Part shown: piece by piece, positions 9,955 through 22,141 of the stretch
Layout: each line of letters begins with the position of its first letter
Position numbering within the stretch: position 1 is the first letter of the stretch
Assembly (NCBI GenBank): GCA_026545765.1
Contig: JAIFAC010000307.1
Coordinates: 1 to 64,000, forward strand
Direction of reading: 5' to 3'
DNA from: Plantago major
Taxonomy: Eukaryota > Streptophyta > Magnoliopsida > Lamiales > Plantaginaceae
Length of the DNA stretch: 64,000 nt
The notes under the pieces: model-generated
Seen by the model: only the letters and a program-made list of their open reading frames with translations
Database searches by the model: none
Told to the model about the DNA's origin: nothing
Made by a program: the position numbers and the translations under genes

Positions 9955-12920
9955 CGATACACCTGTATTATAATTATTATAATTTCATTACATACGGATA
10001 TATCAGATAAAAAGAATAAACTCATAATCATAAATAATAAAGCATGAATAAAATTTAATAGCATAAGTCCAACAAACAATTATGAAAAAGTGATTAATTG
10101 CTATGTAATTCATTGGACGAATTTATAAACAATAATTACGCCTCCATCCGGAACTAATTCGAATTAAGCCATTTAGATAAACAACGAATTCATCTAGCTA
10201 AATATATCATCACCCCCAAAATCATTATTCATACATTTCGGAAAATTCTCCAATTGCCTTTCCTACATTTCATTACTTCAGTAAAATACAACCAATGGAA
10301 ATCACAAATCTATATCTGGTTCTGTTTGTGTGAAGAATTGGGATATCCCAAAGTCGATTTCTAAGGTAATTTTCAGTTCGTTATTCACTTGCATCCATAA
10401 TTCTTTTGATTTTGATATGCGATTCTCTGAATTATTGCAATATATGTTGATTAATCATTGTTCGATTATTTTGATTCAACCGCATACAGCGGATCGGGCC
10501 GATTTGGGAGAATTCGACAACACCGAGATGACAATCATTCAGATCTGGTTTTCTACATTTGAACTTTCAGATCTATCGATTTGTATCTAAGGTATGTTGA
10601 AAATGAAGTCGATTATGATGTTACATGCTTCAAAATCATACTGCAATCTGTTGATTATCAATGCAAGACATACATTCAAGAATGTTTTATTCCCCGATTA
10701 CTCACTATTTACTTTATGTTTTATATGAGATTTGGTGAAAGGCGCATACCATGGAGCTCGAATTCATTTCCGTATTGAGGTTTTGGTTTAGTAAAGTCGA
10801 ATCTGGAATTTGAAGGTACTTATGTTTATCCTTGTATTTGTTAAATTTAATTTCATGTATCTACATATGTTGAAAGAAGATTTTCGTTTCAGTTGTTGTG
10901 TTTCAAAGCACTATAATTCATATGAATTGAAGTTTCTTAAGCATTCTTTGACATGAACAAATGCGAGGTGAAGTACTTTGGTATCGGAGGAGATGAAAGC
11001 AGAGTTTGAACAAAGGCAGAGACTACAGATGGTAAATTTCTTCTAAATTGTATTATTTTTATGCACTGATATTCATATGAGTATTATGAATCACATAGCA
11101 CAAAAATAAGATCATTGTTACATATATCATGACTAAAACACATAATCTTGAAAATGAAACTGATATGCATACAAAGCAGTATATTGCAATGAAAAAAAAG
11201 TTCAGTTTGATTACCTGAATTTAAGCAGAAACTGGGTGAATCTTGATTCTGTTGTATTGTTTGAACTTATGAAATTTTGATTTATGAAAATGAATGTATA
11301 GATTACCAGGGAAAACAGCCTTTATATATTTGTTGAAAGCTTGGTTTAGTTAAGGTATGTATAGTCTAAATATATGAAAAGATATTCTGGCTAAACAAAA
11401 AACCAGTTGTAAACAAATCTTCTATTAAATCGAAACTCGAGATACAAAACTCTCCTTTGTTAATCTATTTTGAGCAGGATATTACATTATTTATTCATTT
11501 AAAATTTTGTTTTTTCTGTTATTTTGAAATAATTCCAGTTTTAATTTACTACCTACAAAACCTGAACACTTTATTCACCATAAAAAATATGAGTTATCTG
11601 CATTTTGAAACCACTTTTGAAACCACTACACTACAGTTTTAATTTTCCACCATGTAAAGATAACATTTAAATGGATATCTAAGTAAATACTTCAAACAGA
11701 CTATATAAGTCTTTTTATTTTTTAAGTATAAACACCAGCAACACAACTCTGATCTTACATCTAATTAAACAGGATATTTTGCCATTCTATTACAAACTAA
11801 CACTGCCAAATAATTACTTATGTATAGGAGATGAAAACATGGAATAGCTGGAAGAGTAAAGAATGAAGACCAGGATGGGATTCGTCACGTAATAGGATAT
11901 AATATGTAATTGATTAGTATTTAGTACAATGTAATTCGATAGGAAAGAGCCTGTAATATATAATTGATTAATTTAGATTGTATGGACGTGACGAATCCTA
12001 AATCCTGTTGCTCGGAGCATACAATAAGGTAATACTCTTTACACATTCACAGTTTAGCTAATTCGCGTATTATTCATGTCAATGTGCATGCTTCGATACA
12101 ATTAGGGCTAACTTAGTATTCATAACATAATAGTTTAGTTGACCTAAAGCTATAACAAATTAACTCAGTCGGGAATGATATAAGTAAAGGAAATGAATAA
12201 AAGAAAAGGAACTGTAAACAATCTATGGAAAAAAAATATAGCGTTTTATAAATAACAATATCAAAAATAAACATAACCAAAGTCTTAAGAAAAGTGCAAC
12301 TGAAATCAAACGAACATAGAAACTAACTTTAATGCATAAAAATTGCCCTCGATAAACAAAATCAAAATGAAACTTTCGAAAGTCTTTCCAATGAATTAAA
12401 ATGAGACATATAAAATGGAAGAGTAGCATCTTAATATAAAATCTTGTGGGATGAATACCATATGCCAACGGTAAGATAAATCAGCATTTGTTAAAATGAG
12501 ATTATGATTTTTCAGGAAGCATTTATGATTGAATGACCAATATCCACCGACGACTTCTGAAACATTTATTCTTTGAAACAAAAGCGTGTAAACTTATCGG
12601 ATAGGATATATATCTAATTGGAGAGGAATTTTCGTTTATTATTGAAGCTCACCAGAACATGAACATCCCAAACTTCGAGCATGCATCAATGGCCAGGAAA
12701 ATCATTAGACGGATCTTCAATGGAGTAAGACGTCGTTGGACGAAACCTGTAGGAGGTATGATCATATCCATCGATCTGGTTCCAAACTTCCGCACAACTT
12801 CAAGCAGCAGTGAATGTGTATATTTATAGTGCTTTTTGCAGTCGAATTTAAAGGAATTTTATGGTTTATGATTTGTAATCGATTTATTGTAAAATTAATC
12901 AATGATTCTCTTATCTATTA
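9955..12920. other. Helitron 5' half: non-coding, possible captured exons
   Basis: There is no long coding frame. Between about 10317 and 11040 the plus strand shows a series of potential splice donors after short GC-richer stretches (AAG|GTAATTTT, AAG|GTATGTTG, AAG|GTACTTATG, ATG|GTAAATTT), as in a multi-exon 5' leader. A small frame beginning MARKIIRRIFNGVRRRW lies at 12689-12829 (46 residues) and is unrecognised. Helitrons often carry gene pieces; none here can be named. Confidence 0.35.
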
Positions 12921-13230
12921 TGTTGCTATAATTACTAAAAATAGGCACATGGTTCTAGCTACCGAAATGAAAGGAGGCGGTGTGGAGAGATCAAATTTGA
13001 TTTCTTTCCTTACAAATAATTACTTTCGTAGGCTTTGGCAATAAGAGAATTAGAAGAAATGAAAATGGCTTTGATTTTGTTGATATTATTACTAAAAATA
13101 GGGACATGGTACTCCAAGATGCCGAAATCAAAGGAGGCATGTAGATGGCTTTTTATTTCTTTCCTTACAAATAATTACTTTTGTTGACTTTGGCTTATAA
13201 AATAAAAAAATTGAAAGAAATTCTCTCATT
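12921..13230. repeat. Tandem duplication, period about 157 bp
   Basis: Both units contain ATTACTAAAAATAGG, then GAAAT(G/C)AAAGGAGGC, then TTCTTTCCTTACAAATAATT. They begin near 12922 and 13079. Divergence is moderate and there is no coding function. The repeat lies at the 5' end of the Helitron. Confidence 0.75.
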
Positions 13231-13614
13231 CAATCTTGGCTTGAGTCCTATACAAAATGGATGGAATAAAAACTGATCTTTTATATATATACATGTTAAA
13301 TTGATAGAAAGAATTGTTAACCTTAATTATTTTCAACTATAAATACATGTTAATAATATGTGTCTTTTCATTTTCATTTTCGTCATTTTCCAGAATTTTC
13401 ATTTTCCATAAAAAAAAGTTTTCATCATTTTCATTTTCCAGAATTTTTTTCTAATTTTCGAGGGGTCCCAAAGTAACTTTTTTTGTTGACTAACGTTGAC
13501 TTCGTTGACTCCGTTAGTCAACTAACGGCAGGGGTGTGCAAAAATGTTTGGGGAAAATTGTAATTTCGGACTCTTACAGGGGGTGTTTATGTAATTAACC
13601 CTAATTTATATCAT

Positions 13615-13941
13615 TTAGTTTACCTTAAAATCTTCCAAAGTTTTCGCCGTAAACCCTAAAAAATGAAGAACGCCGCATGCAACACGTATAAATACCCCTT
13701 TCAAGTCTACTTCGTCCTGTATTACCTCATCTCCATAATTCATTATGAGATTTAAACGTCCATTAGGTTTTGTCGATCCCTCAACACGTCGTATTCGTAG
13801 ACGGCGTCTTCCAGGTTTCTTGCTCATTCCCATGGATATCAAAATCCGTTTGTTGTTCTTCGTAGCTATTAACTCATGCTCACAATTTGGTCCCTTCCTT
13901 TTCAATTTGGTCCCTTCTTTCGTAGCATGTAATGGTTCCAA
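13615..13941 (-). CDS. Hypothetical 108-residue basic frame at the MULE junction
   Basis: The frame starts at 13941 and ends five bases beyond the MULE target duplication. It has a basic centre (KKPGRRRLRIRRVEG) and an acidic-hydrophobic tail. There is no recognisable domain, signal peptide or membrane segment. It may be a genuine small exon that was the MULE target, or chance. Confidence 0.2.
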   Translation of the reverse strand: MEPLHATKEGTKLKRKGPNCEHELIATKNNKRILISMGMSKKPGRRRLRIRRVEGSTKPNGRLNLIMNYGDEVIQDEVDLKGVFIRVACGVLHFLGFTAKTLEDFKVN

Positions 13942-16256
13942 CTAGAATTTTGAGATTAGCAATCTATAACATTATTTATTAATGAAACTATTATGTGTTA
14001 TCATCCTCCTCAATCTCATGTTTGAATTAAATTGTAGCTTGATAAGAGTCTTGATGGCATTACTAATGCAAAAAAACATATATCTACAGCTATCAGGATC
14101 TCCAAATAACAGTATGTTGCCTGTAATTTATCAAGAAACGTCATTCTCTATTTAATCCTATTAATGCACACAACTCTGAATGATTTTGTTCCAACTTTTG
14201 AGTATAATTCTGATTGATTTCGTACTATAGATTATATTCTTCAGTATATATACTTGCTAAGAATAAAATAATAGTACATAATAACTTTTCTGTAAAATTC
14301 AACGTTTTATTATAAGTGTTGACGTTGTTCACGGTTGAATACATAAAAAATACAGCAATTCATAATTTCTAATCAATTGTATACCTATTAATCGTTAATT
14401 ACTCAACATATCAAATTATGCTCCCTTCTTCAGCATTCGATAGTCCACTAAGCAAATTTCGCTAAAACGTACGCATTTTCCCTTTGTCGTCATTTGAACT
14501 TTTAGTTATATTTCTGTGTATGTGTTTTATTAGGACAATTCAAGCCAGGACGGATTCTAAATCAACTACTGACACTCCAACTATGCTAAATCACTGTTTT
14601 ATTTTAGTTTTAGACAATTGTAACTTTCTAGATTTGTTCAAGTAAAACAAACACGCATAAAATAATGTAAACTCAATAAGAATCTTATCGTTGATTTCAC
14701 CCTATATCTTGATAGAATTAAATACCATTAAAAGGCTTATAGAGATGTGTGGAATCTGTCATTTATATTAATCTCAATACTCCCGCACTCGTGGCCAATT
14801 TCAACTTCTTTGGGAGGCCATTCGGTGGAAATTTAATATAAGGGGAGATTGTCTCGTGGAGATTGAACCAGGTTGGACATGAGCGGAGACTACGATACTG
14901 TGATAGAATTCCATCTGTCTAAAAGCTCGAGCTTGTATAGATGTGTGGAATCTGATCGTTTATATTAATCTCCAATATATACCACTAATAACTTAACAGG
15001 AAAATCAATAGCAGCTAAAGAAAAGATCCAAGAAAATTTCCCTATCTAAATCGATTCTGCTATTTTCCGTTTTGATATATATATGGTCCTCTTTTTATCA
15101 AATATTCTATTAGACTAATTGAAAGAAAAAATATTTCAGCTCGACGTGAAATAAATCTCTTTCATAGTTTTGTAGAAAATAACATCGACCCACACTCCAG
15201 TTTGGTAGTTCAAATATTCATTTTCCATGTTTAAATTCAGTAAATGATGTTCGAATATTATTGTTACATTAAATTATTGAATAGATCAATTAATATGGTC
15301 ATATTTCAAGTAAAGGCATAGCTGCTATAGCAGTTTATGAACGAACTGTATCATAAATCGGAACGATGATATCCCTCAAAAGAAGACGTCTCGATTTTGT
15401 TTCCATAATTAACATTAAAGTAACCTATATATACATGCATTGGTCTTCAAATAACAAAAAATGAAGATATATACGACTTAGGCTGTTTCTTGAAAAACTT
15501 CATTCGATTCGTTTCATTCGATTCGATTTTGCTTGGTTATATTTTATCTACAATTGATTCGATTCGATGAAATTTTAGTTGAAAAAAACGAGCCTTACTC
15601 GATTAGTTGATTCATCATAGCAAAATCTAAACTTTACTTTTCCAAAATGATTGCGGATATATCAAGAATCAAGATACGATTTGATCACGAGAGCAATGTA
15701 AGAATATCAACTCTTTGTTTATGTGGAATGTTCTAGGCTGGCGAAATACGAAATGAATTCTTTCCGATTTTCTTTGTTATATTATCGTAAATTTTTTTGG
15801 GGGAATTAAGTTCATTATCTTAAATTGGATTTGCGATGCACTAATTCTTCTTTATTTGATTGGTGATCTTTGCTAATTGGCGAATTAGTGGTACATTTGT
15901 AATTAAAGTTGTAATTCAATTTGAGATAATAAGATTTTAGATTTACTTATAATATGTGCCAGTATTCCTAACACCATTTATATTGATTGTAATATTTGTG
16001 TCCTAACTTAGATTTTATTTTAAATATATAGTTATATTGATGGAGTTAGCATGTACGTAATACGATAGATTGTTTTAACCCAAATACATTCAACATCGAT
16101 GGACATTGATGGTGATGGAATTCATCATCACTGTGATGGAAGGCTAACTCCGTTCTAAGAGACAATAGAACAATCATGGATCTGCACTATGTACGTCCTA
16201 CCCCTTTTCTGATATATCAAATGGTTAGTAACATATCTTCTTGAATTCTACACCCA
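13942..16256. other. AT-rich spacer with a ~200-bp-period direct repeat
   Basis: No gene is recognised. The phrase ATGTGTGGAATCTG followed by TTTATATTAATCTC occurs at about 14743 and 14940, around GC-richer sequence containing TCCATCTGTCTAAAAGCT. Such phrases are reminiscent of short plant LTR-like or TRIM repeats, but no paired ends were identified. TTCGATTCG words cluster at 15500-15570. Confidence 0.4.
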
Positions 16257-16269
16257 ATTCACTACAAGA

Positions 16270-16556
16270 AAGTTCAGTTTTAGGGACGGAAATTAGGGAC
16301 GGATAAATCCGTCCCTAATTTAAGAACGAATCGGCTCTTTAGGGATGGATAGGCCTATCCGTCCCTAATCCAAATCATAATTAGGGACGGATTATATAAA
16401 CTGTCCCTAATCCGTCCTGTTTTGGGGACGGATTTTTATCCGTCCTAAAAGCTTGACTCGAAAAAAAAAAGAAAAAACATTTTAGGGGCGGATATCTACC
16501 CGTCCTAATGGTAGAACGGCTTAGGGGCGGATATCTATCCGTCCCTAAAACTCGAT
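16270..16556. repeat. CACTA left subterminal repeats
   Basis: Direct and inverted copies of TTAGGGACGGAT and ATCCGTCCCTAA, including TTAGGGGCGGATATCTA variants. They would form strong stem-loops and are the presumed binding sites for a TnpA-like protein. Confidence 0.9.
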
Positions 16557-17148
16557 GTTCTAAATAGAACACGGAAGCGAATCATTTCCATTTCCATTTC
16601 ATTCCTTCATCCTTTCTTTCCCCAATTACGTCCCAAGCATTTTCCGGCCAAATCTCGGCGATTCCGCCAATCTTGGTCTCGTTTGGCTTCGTCGGACAAG
16701 GAGCTCGGATTGTGCATCAATTTCAACTTTCATACGCTATTTTCCCGAAATTGAAGGTATTTTGGCTAAAACCCTTACTTTTTAAATTTTGGGAATTTTA
16801 TGAATTTCACTAGTTTGATCAATTGTATGTTTATAGGAAGTATGTATTAGATAATTTAGCTTATATTACGTATTGGGTTAGCTTTGAGATGTGCAATTGA
16901 TATATTTATTGTGAAATTGGATTGCTAGTATGATGTTACTATATATGATTGTAAGTGTGTATGGTATTTACTTAGCTATTTTCGTATACGTACTAGGATT
17001 ATGAAGATTTAATTGTGTGTTTGGAGACAATTTGGTGATTTTGGTGATTTTAATATAATCTTGGAGTTTTAACATAAAAACAATCAATAATATTTTCATC
17101 TACAATTTGTAATGTTAATAGATATATGGAAGTTTAACTACTAGAAAA

Positions 17149-17398
17149 TTGAATTGTAATCGTAAAATGCATGTAATTCATTACCAATTGTTACCGTATC
17201 ATAATTAAAATTGTAATTGTAATTGTAATTGTAATGAAACTAAATGCGTAATGGTATAAATGTTATAACTACCAGTGGGATTGAATTGTAATCGTAAAAT
17301 GCATGTAATTCATTACCAATTGTTAACGTATCATAATTAAAAATGTAATTGTAATTGTAATGAAACTAAATACGTAATGTTATACATGTTATAAATCG
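17149..17398. repeat. Tandem duplication, about 130 bp, with (TGTAAT)n
   Basis: Two units share ATTGAATTGTAATCGTAAAA, then GCATGTAATTCATTACC, then a TGTAAT hexamer run and GAAACTAAAT. They begin near 17149 and 17281. The duplication lies inside the CACTA element, upstream of the transposase fragment. Confidence 0.8.
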
Positions 17399-17430
17399 AT
17401 AAATTGAGGCCTTGAGTTAATTGTTGAATT

Positions 17431-17682
17431 ATGAATCCCGATCGTTCATGGATGTACCGTCGCACTGTTAATGGCAGAATTGAATCTAGTTTTGTGGAAG
17501 GGGTTGAAGCCTTCATTGCTTTTGCACTTACACAGACTACTTGTTGGAAACAGAATTCCCACCTTGGTTCAAGGAGTATGTCGAGATCCTATCAACAACA
17601 TCACATCTCCTTACTTAGTAGCTCTGGCGGAGGGACGATGAAAGGTCTCCACATTCTCATCGTACATAGTCAATGGTCTTAG
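17431..17682 (+). pseudogene. CACTA transposase N-terminus (transposase-associated domain)
   Basis: The frame opens MNPDRSWMYRR and continues with FVEGVEAFIAFAL, the signature of the Transpos_assoc domain that begins TNP2-type (TnpD) CACTA transposases. The zinc-binding cysteines (CPCxxC) expected next do not follow in this frame, and no TNP2 catalytic core was found in the element. This is the surviving first exon of a deleted transposase. DNA from about 17690 to 18180 carries further gene-like sequence in broken frames. Confidence 0.75.
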
Positions 17683-18839
17683 GTTCCACACGGTTGAATC
17701 TAACACGAGCATGGCCACAAGCAATTCAGGGGTGTGTGTTAGTGGGCAAGATCTATCTGATTTGTATGATTTCTACGGGAAGGCGAATCGCGGCTTGAAT
17801 ATTCGGTTTGCCTTTGAAAAGAACCTTTACATTTGATGTTGGTGGTATGATCCTACTCCAATCGGTGCGAGGAAGCACGAGCGATGAGATGGTTGACATT
17901 AACCATAGGAGGAGGTACCGTGAAACGAACCGTTTATCTTGGCTACTCAAGCACGCCAAGTGGTATTCATTGAATATCAAGCACGAAGCGTGACAAAGCG
18001 GTGGGCTGCGATACATATCTGGGCCGCTCGAGTAGAAATGCGTTAAGAAGGGCGACTCGATTACCAACTCGTACCAAGAAGAGGTTGTGGATGAAGCAAT
18101 GAGAAATGTTGTACATGCTCTGATGAGTACATTGACTGCATGAAGACCAATATGTAGACTTAACCACGGACGAGGAGGGCGAGGGTATGTATATCTTGGT
18201 GGTTCTTGATTAACTTCGACTTTTAGTCTTCTTCACGTGTTAAATGTATATGTTTTACATGCATGCCAATTCATATATGTTTTACACGCCAATTCATATC
18301 GTCTTTCTTACTAACACTTGTTGTATGAATTTGCGATGCCGAGGCATAGGAGGTCCACATACCGTCCACCGCCATTAGTGGTACTAGTGGTGGTCTGATG
18401 CGGGTAGCCCTTGAGGCTATGACATTGGCGGAGTTCACGATCACGAGTTCTGAGACTCCCAGCTCGGCGTGGGGCGTTACCCATGTTCTTGACTTATCCT
18501 CGACGGTGTCCCTACACCGTTCGACACCGGTGCTAGTTGGAATGGGAAGCGATTTTGTTCCGAGCAGGAAGAAGTAAGTATTATGCATTTGTAGAACATA
18601 ACTTGAGATAATTACTAAATGTTACATGAATATACTAATAATGTTTGTTTCATGTCTATCTCATTTATATGAGCTTTGGTACGGGTGCCTCCGAAAATCT
18701 TGGTAAGATTATAAGACTTGGAGGAGAAGCTAAGGAGGAGGAGAAGTGGTCTACGCTCCGGAGAGGATGAAGCATCATTATTTTGATGAGATGCGGTAAG
18801 TTTAAATGTTACAAAGCTTTATCACTATTCTTTGACTTG

Positions 18840-19215
18840 TTGTCTTGATTTATTGGTATGTTAGCCTTGTACTTGGGTGATATGTTAGTCACCATTCTTG
18901 AACTTGTTGTCTTGATTTAGGTGGTATGTTAGCCTTTGTGCTTGGGTGATATGTTAGTCACCATTCTTGAACTTGTTGTCTTGATTTCGTGGTATGTTAG
19001 CCCTTGTTTAGGTGATATGTTAGTCACCATTGTGCTAGTAAATTTTAGGACAATTTGAGTGGTATGTTAGCCACCGTAATTGAGTGATATGTTAGTCCTT
19101 TGTTCTTTCACCTTTGTGTTGATTGAGTGGTATGTTAGCTTATTGCTTGGGTGATATGTTAGTCACCATTCTTGAACTTGTTGTCTTGATTTAAGTGGTA
19201 TGTTAGCCTTGTACT
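18840..19215. repeat. Minisatellite inside the CACTA element, about 65-70 bp units
   Basis: About five units contain GTGATATGTTAGTCACCATT, TTGAACTTGTTGTCTTGATT and GTGGTATGTTAGCC. Two forms alternate: GTGATATGTTAGTC and GTGGTATGTTAGCC. There is no coding function; it probably lies in a former intron. Confidence 0.85.
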
Positions 19216-19649
19216 TGTGTTTACTTTAAATTCAGCTTTCATTAATGTATTTGGGCTTGCTACTTATGGAAATGTTGTAGAAGTACTACTTCATTCCCAA
19301 TGCACTCATTCCCCAATGTGGCTTTGTTTGAGGCTGTTGGGTCAGTGTTATAAGAGGATGGTTTGCAACATGAAAGCCTACGGGGTAAAGCCATGATGGA
19401 TGGGGATGATGAGTGGGCACTTTGGCGAGAATCTTGAGAGATCCATTGGTCATGGACATGGCGGCGAAGAATGAGCGAACCGGTGAGGCGCGAGATGGTA
19501 TAGGCACCTCCGGGCATCATGATGGGTCGCGTCATTATTCTGGACCGAGATGTCGATTAGTATATATGTTATTTCGACTTGCAATATGATTTGTACTTAT
19601 GTTTTTGCTTTCATTTCTAACAACTTTCTACTTGTTTGCATGTTCTTGA

Positions 19650-20192
19650 CTCCATGCGGGAGCCCACTATTGCTCTTCACCACTTCAAGAAGGCAAAAAG
19701 AAGAATGGCATGTGGTGATCCTAGGGCCGAGCAAATTGGGGTATGTTTCTTTGTTAAGGTTCACATTTGTATTTGTGTATATTATATATCGAGCGTATCT
19801 TCCTAAAACTGTATCTCATTTCGTATGCACTACACTATTGCAGACTGAGGTGGAGCGGATTATGGAGGAGAGGATTATCGATGGTCATGAGCTCACAATT
19901 GAGAGCGGACCAAATATTCTTCCAAGTTAATCCGATGGGCGCTAAGGTCGAGTGTATGGGCTCGGCGGGGGCCCTTCATTGACACCGGTGGTAGCTTCTC
20001 CGTGTCGCGTGAGCATCCTCATCACGTGAAAATTTCTACACTCAAGAGCAGGTGAATGAGCTGATGAATCCTCTCAAACAAACGATTGATCAACTTCTAG
20101 AGCAGCAAGCTCATATCACTCGTCGGATGGATGAGATGGCACAACAGATGTTCGCTGCGAACCAACAACCACCGCCTCCTCCTGGTTCTTAG
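19650..20192 (+). pseudogene. CACTA second-gene remnant (plant En/Spm type) C-terminus
   Basis: A broken reading continues over several frames. TSRRQKEEWHVV lies near 19680-19720 and ERIMEERIIDGHEL near 19853. The closing frame (about 20013-20192) reads ENFYTQEQVNELM, then a heptad-like Q/L-rich helix, then QQPPPPPGS and a TAG at 20190-20192. The arrangement, with a coiled tail and proline end, resembles the plant Ptta/En-Spm class of CACTA accessory proteins. The assignment is by general resemblance. Confidence 0.5.
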
Positions 20193-20397
20193 ATGCTCAT
20201 GTACTTACGTTGTTCTAGATACATACTTTTCACACTATTCATCTTGTTCGGATATTTATTCTTTTGTTTGGATATTTTATCGAATCTCTATTTTAATTAA
20301 TGCAATTTTATCACTTTCGGGTATATTATCTACGACTACATTGTAAAACAGGTGAAATGTAAAAAACATAAAAATAAAAAAAAATTTAAAAAAAAAC

Positions 20398-20716
20398 AGT
20401 TTAGGGACGGATAATATCCGTCCCTAAACCATCCCGTTGATTAGGGACGGATTCCGTCCCTAAGGTTAGGGAATCCGTCCCTAAGGGTCACAGCCATTAG
20501 AGACGGATATTATCCGTCTCTAATGGTGTTTGACCATTAGGGACGGATAAAATCCGTCCCTGTTTAGGGACGGATATATTATCCGTCCCTAAACGGTTAG
20601 AGACGCCCGTTTTAAGGACGGGCGTCCCTATCCGTCCCTAACGGATTAGGGACGAATCGGCTATGGTTTAGGGACGGATAAATCCGTCCCTAAACCTTTT
20701 TTTTTTTTTTGTAGTG
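20398..20716. repeat. CACTA right subterminal repeats
   Basis: At least ten copies of TTAGGGACGGAT or its complement occur in head-to-head and tail-to-tail pairs, ending with a T-run and GTAGTG. They mirror the left subterminal block. Confidence 0.92.
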
Positions 20717-20719
20717 ATT

Positions 20720-22140
20720 TGAGATATCAAGATAAGTGAGATAATTGGTTAATATTTTTAATTTAGGTTGTCATATTTTTATTTTTTATTTTGGTTAATA
20801 TTGGCATCGACGAACAAGACCCAAAGTCGATACCAACATCAACGATTATCGATCGATCGAGGGCTCAGCTTGACGTAATGGCCACTCAATTTCTTGGACG
20901 TCAGATATGGGGATGAGATAAGGCTCGATTGGAGTAGATAGAGGCGGCTCCAGCATGAGGCTTGTAAGCAGGAAGAAGGAGGCGATTGTAAATTTTGATT
21001 AGGGTTTCAAGGATCTGAATTGGGAAAATGTAAACATAATTGGCTGTGTACTTTTAAAGAGTTATCTCTTTTTAAAATAGAGTTAGGCTCTGTTCTTTTC
21101 GTCTGAAAACTCATTGTATAAAATAAGTGTTAAAAAAGAATAATTTAATTTCAGTTTAGTGCGATTGATTCATTCGGTTTAATTCGAGATCATCTGTTTA
21201 GTTGTTTTTATACTACAATTCGATTCGATTACATTAGAACATAGCCTTGTGCATTTTCATTTGGTAGTCAATTTTAGTATAATTGTAAATTAGTGTTTTC
21301 CCCTCTTTCTGGAGCTAGGTAGTTTTCTGATATAGGAATACACTATCAACTCAATTTTTATGTAAGCTTTCCATCAAATGATGCTCCTGGGTTGCATATA
21401 AAATAGAATTATATATTTACTCTTCCATCTCAATTTCAAAACGGTTTGACCTTTTTCTCCTCAAACTATTTTAATGTTATCCTCAAATTACTTTTAAACT
21501 AATAAGATATAGTTTATAAATTGAAAATGATTTATCAAAAAAAAAAGGAAATATAAAAATTTGAGATTGGGACGTAGATAAGATTAATTGCCTGAAATTT
21601 TTTACCAAGATAAAAAAAACTAAATACTTCATTCAGTATTTTCATATAATTAACAAGTATTCCCTCTTTTCTCAATTTTCATTATATGTTTTAATTGCAC
21701 ATTTTACCATTATAGTTTAAAATTAGTTTGTAGTCAAAGTTTAAACTGTTTGTTTGGAAAAAATTAAAACATGAAAAACATTGTTCGTACGGGAGTTCTT
21801 CTTTAGGACGAAGGAAGTATGGTCATTCTAATTGAAGTCATGCATACAATTTGATGTGGAATCATGTGAATTTATTTATATATTCCAAGCAAAAAATAGG
21901 TTCACAAATAGGGAAGTATATACTACCTCTGTTATTTTACAAACTTCCTAACCTTCTACTTTCTCTTCGTTTAAGGAATACTCATAAAAAAAAAAAAGTC
22001 TATAAAAAATAGTTTTGAGTGGTTTATATTGATAAAGTTGTAAATGGGTGGCAAAGTAAGAAAGAGTGAATAAAGTGTTGATAAAGTATGAAGGGTCAAT
22101 TGCTCAAAAAAAAAAAAAAGTATGAAGGGTCAACCAAATG
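20720..22140. other. Spacer with gene-like scrap and a Stowaway MITE
   Basis: The 20810-21010 stretch is GC-richer, with an ATCGATCGATCGA run and AGGGTTTCAAGGATCTG, and could be an old gene fragment, but no protein is recognisable. After that the sequence is AT-rich. A short duplicated phrase TGAAGGGTCAA occurs near 22090 and 22124. Confidence 0.4.
21660..21817. mobile_element. Stowaway-like MITE, 158 bp
   Basis: The ends TTCCCTCTTTTCTCAATTTTC and GGACGAAGGAAG are degenerate Stowaway termini, flanked by TA at 21658-21659 and 21818-21819. Confidence 0.55.
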
Positions 22141-22141
22141 T

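Larger units (their letters stand above)
5909..13293 (-). mobile_element. Helitron, 7.4 kb, with decayed Rep/helicase gene, nested in the MULE
   Basis: On the minus strand the 3' end is a CCGT...ACGG hairpin then GGGTTGGTACTAG at 5909, followed by T. The proposed 5' end at about 13293 reads A|TGTATATATATAAAAGATC, similar to the other Helitron 5' ends but with TG instead of the canonical TC. The coding strand of the Rep/helicase gene agrees with this orientation. The 3' end is well supported and the 5' end less so. Confidence 0.65.
5389..13601. mobile_element. Mutator-like TIR element, 9-bp TSD, split by a Helitron
   Basis: The ends GGGTTAATTA and the shared block CACCCCCTGTAAGA are inverted copies at 5389 and 13601. 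The inverted similarity continues imperfectly into GCCGTTA and CCAAAGTAA blocks. The flanking direct repeat TAATTTATA is perfect at 5380-5388 and 13602-13610, the 9-bp duplication expected of Mutator-like elements. Without the nested Helitron the element is only about 0.8 kb (5389-5908 plus about 13294-13601) and has no transposase, so it is a non-autonomous MULE. The ends also carry TTTTCATTTT runs. Confidence 0.8.
16260..20716 (+). mobile_element. CACTA (En/Spm) transposon, 4.46 kb, deletion derivative
   Basis: The left end CACTACAAGAAA and right end TTTTTTTTTGTAGTG are the CACTA terminal motif. The target duplication ATT is perfect at 16257-16259 and 20717-20719. Subterminal arrays of TTAGGGACGGAT and its complement fill the first ~300 and last ~320 bases, the transposase-binding arrangement of this superfamily. 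The interior keeps only pieces of transposase genes, so the element is non-autonomous. The intact ends and TSD suggest fairly recent insertion. Confidence 0.93.

Noticed and set aside
5389..13601. A new TIR transposon class encoding its own PIF1-type helicase
   Set aside because: A Helitron 3' terminus at 5909 and a matching 5'-like end near 13293 separate the helicase from the Mutator-type ends; nesting is simpler.
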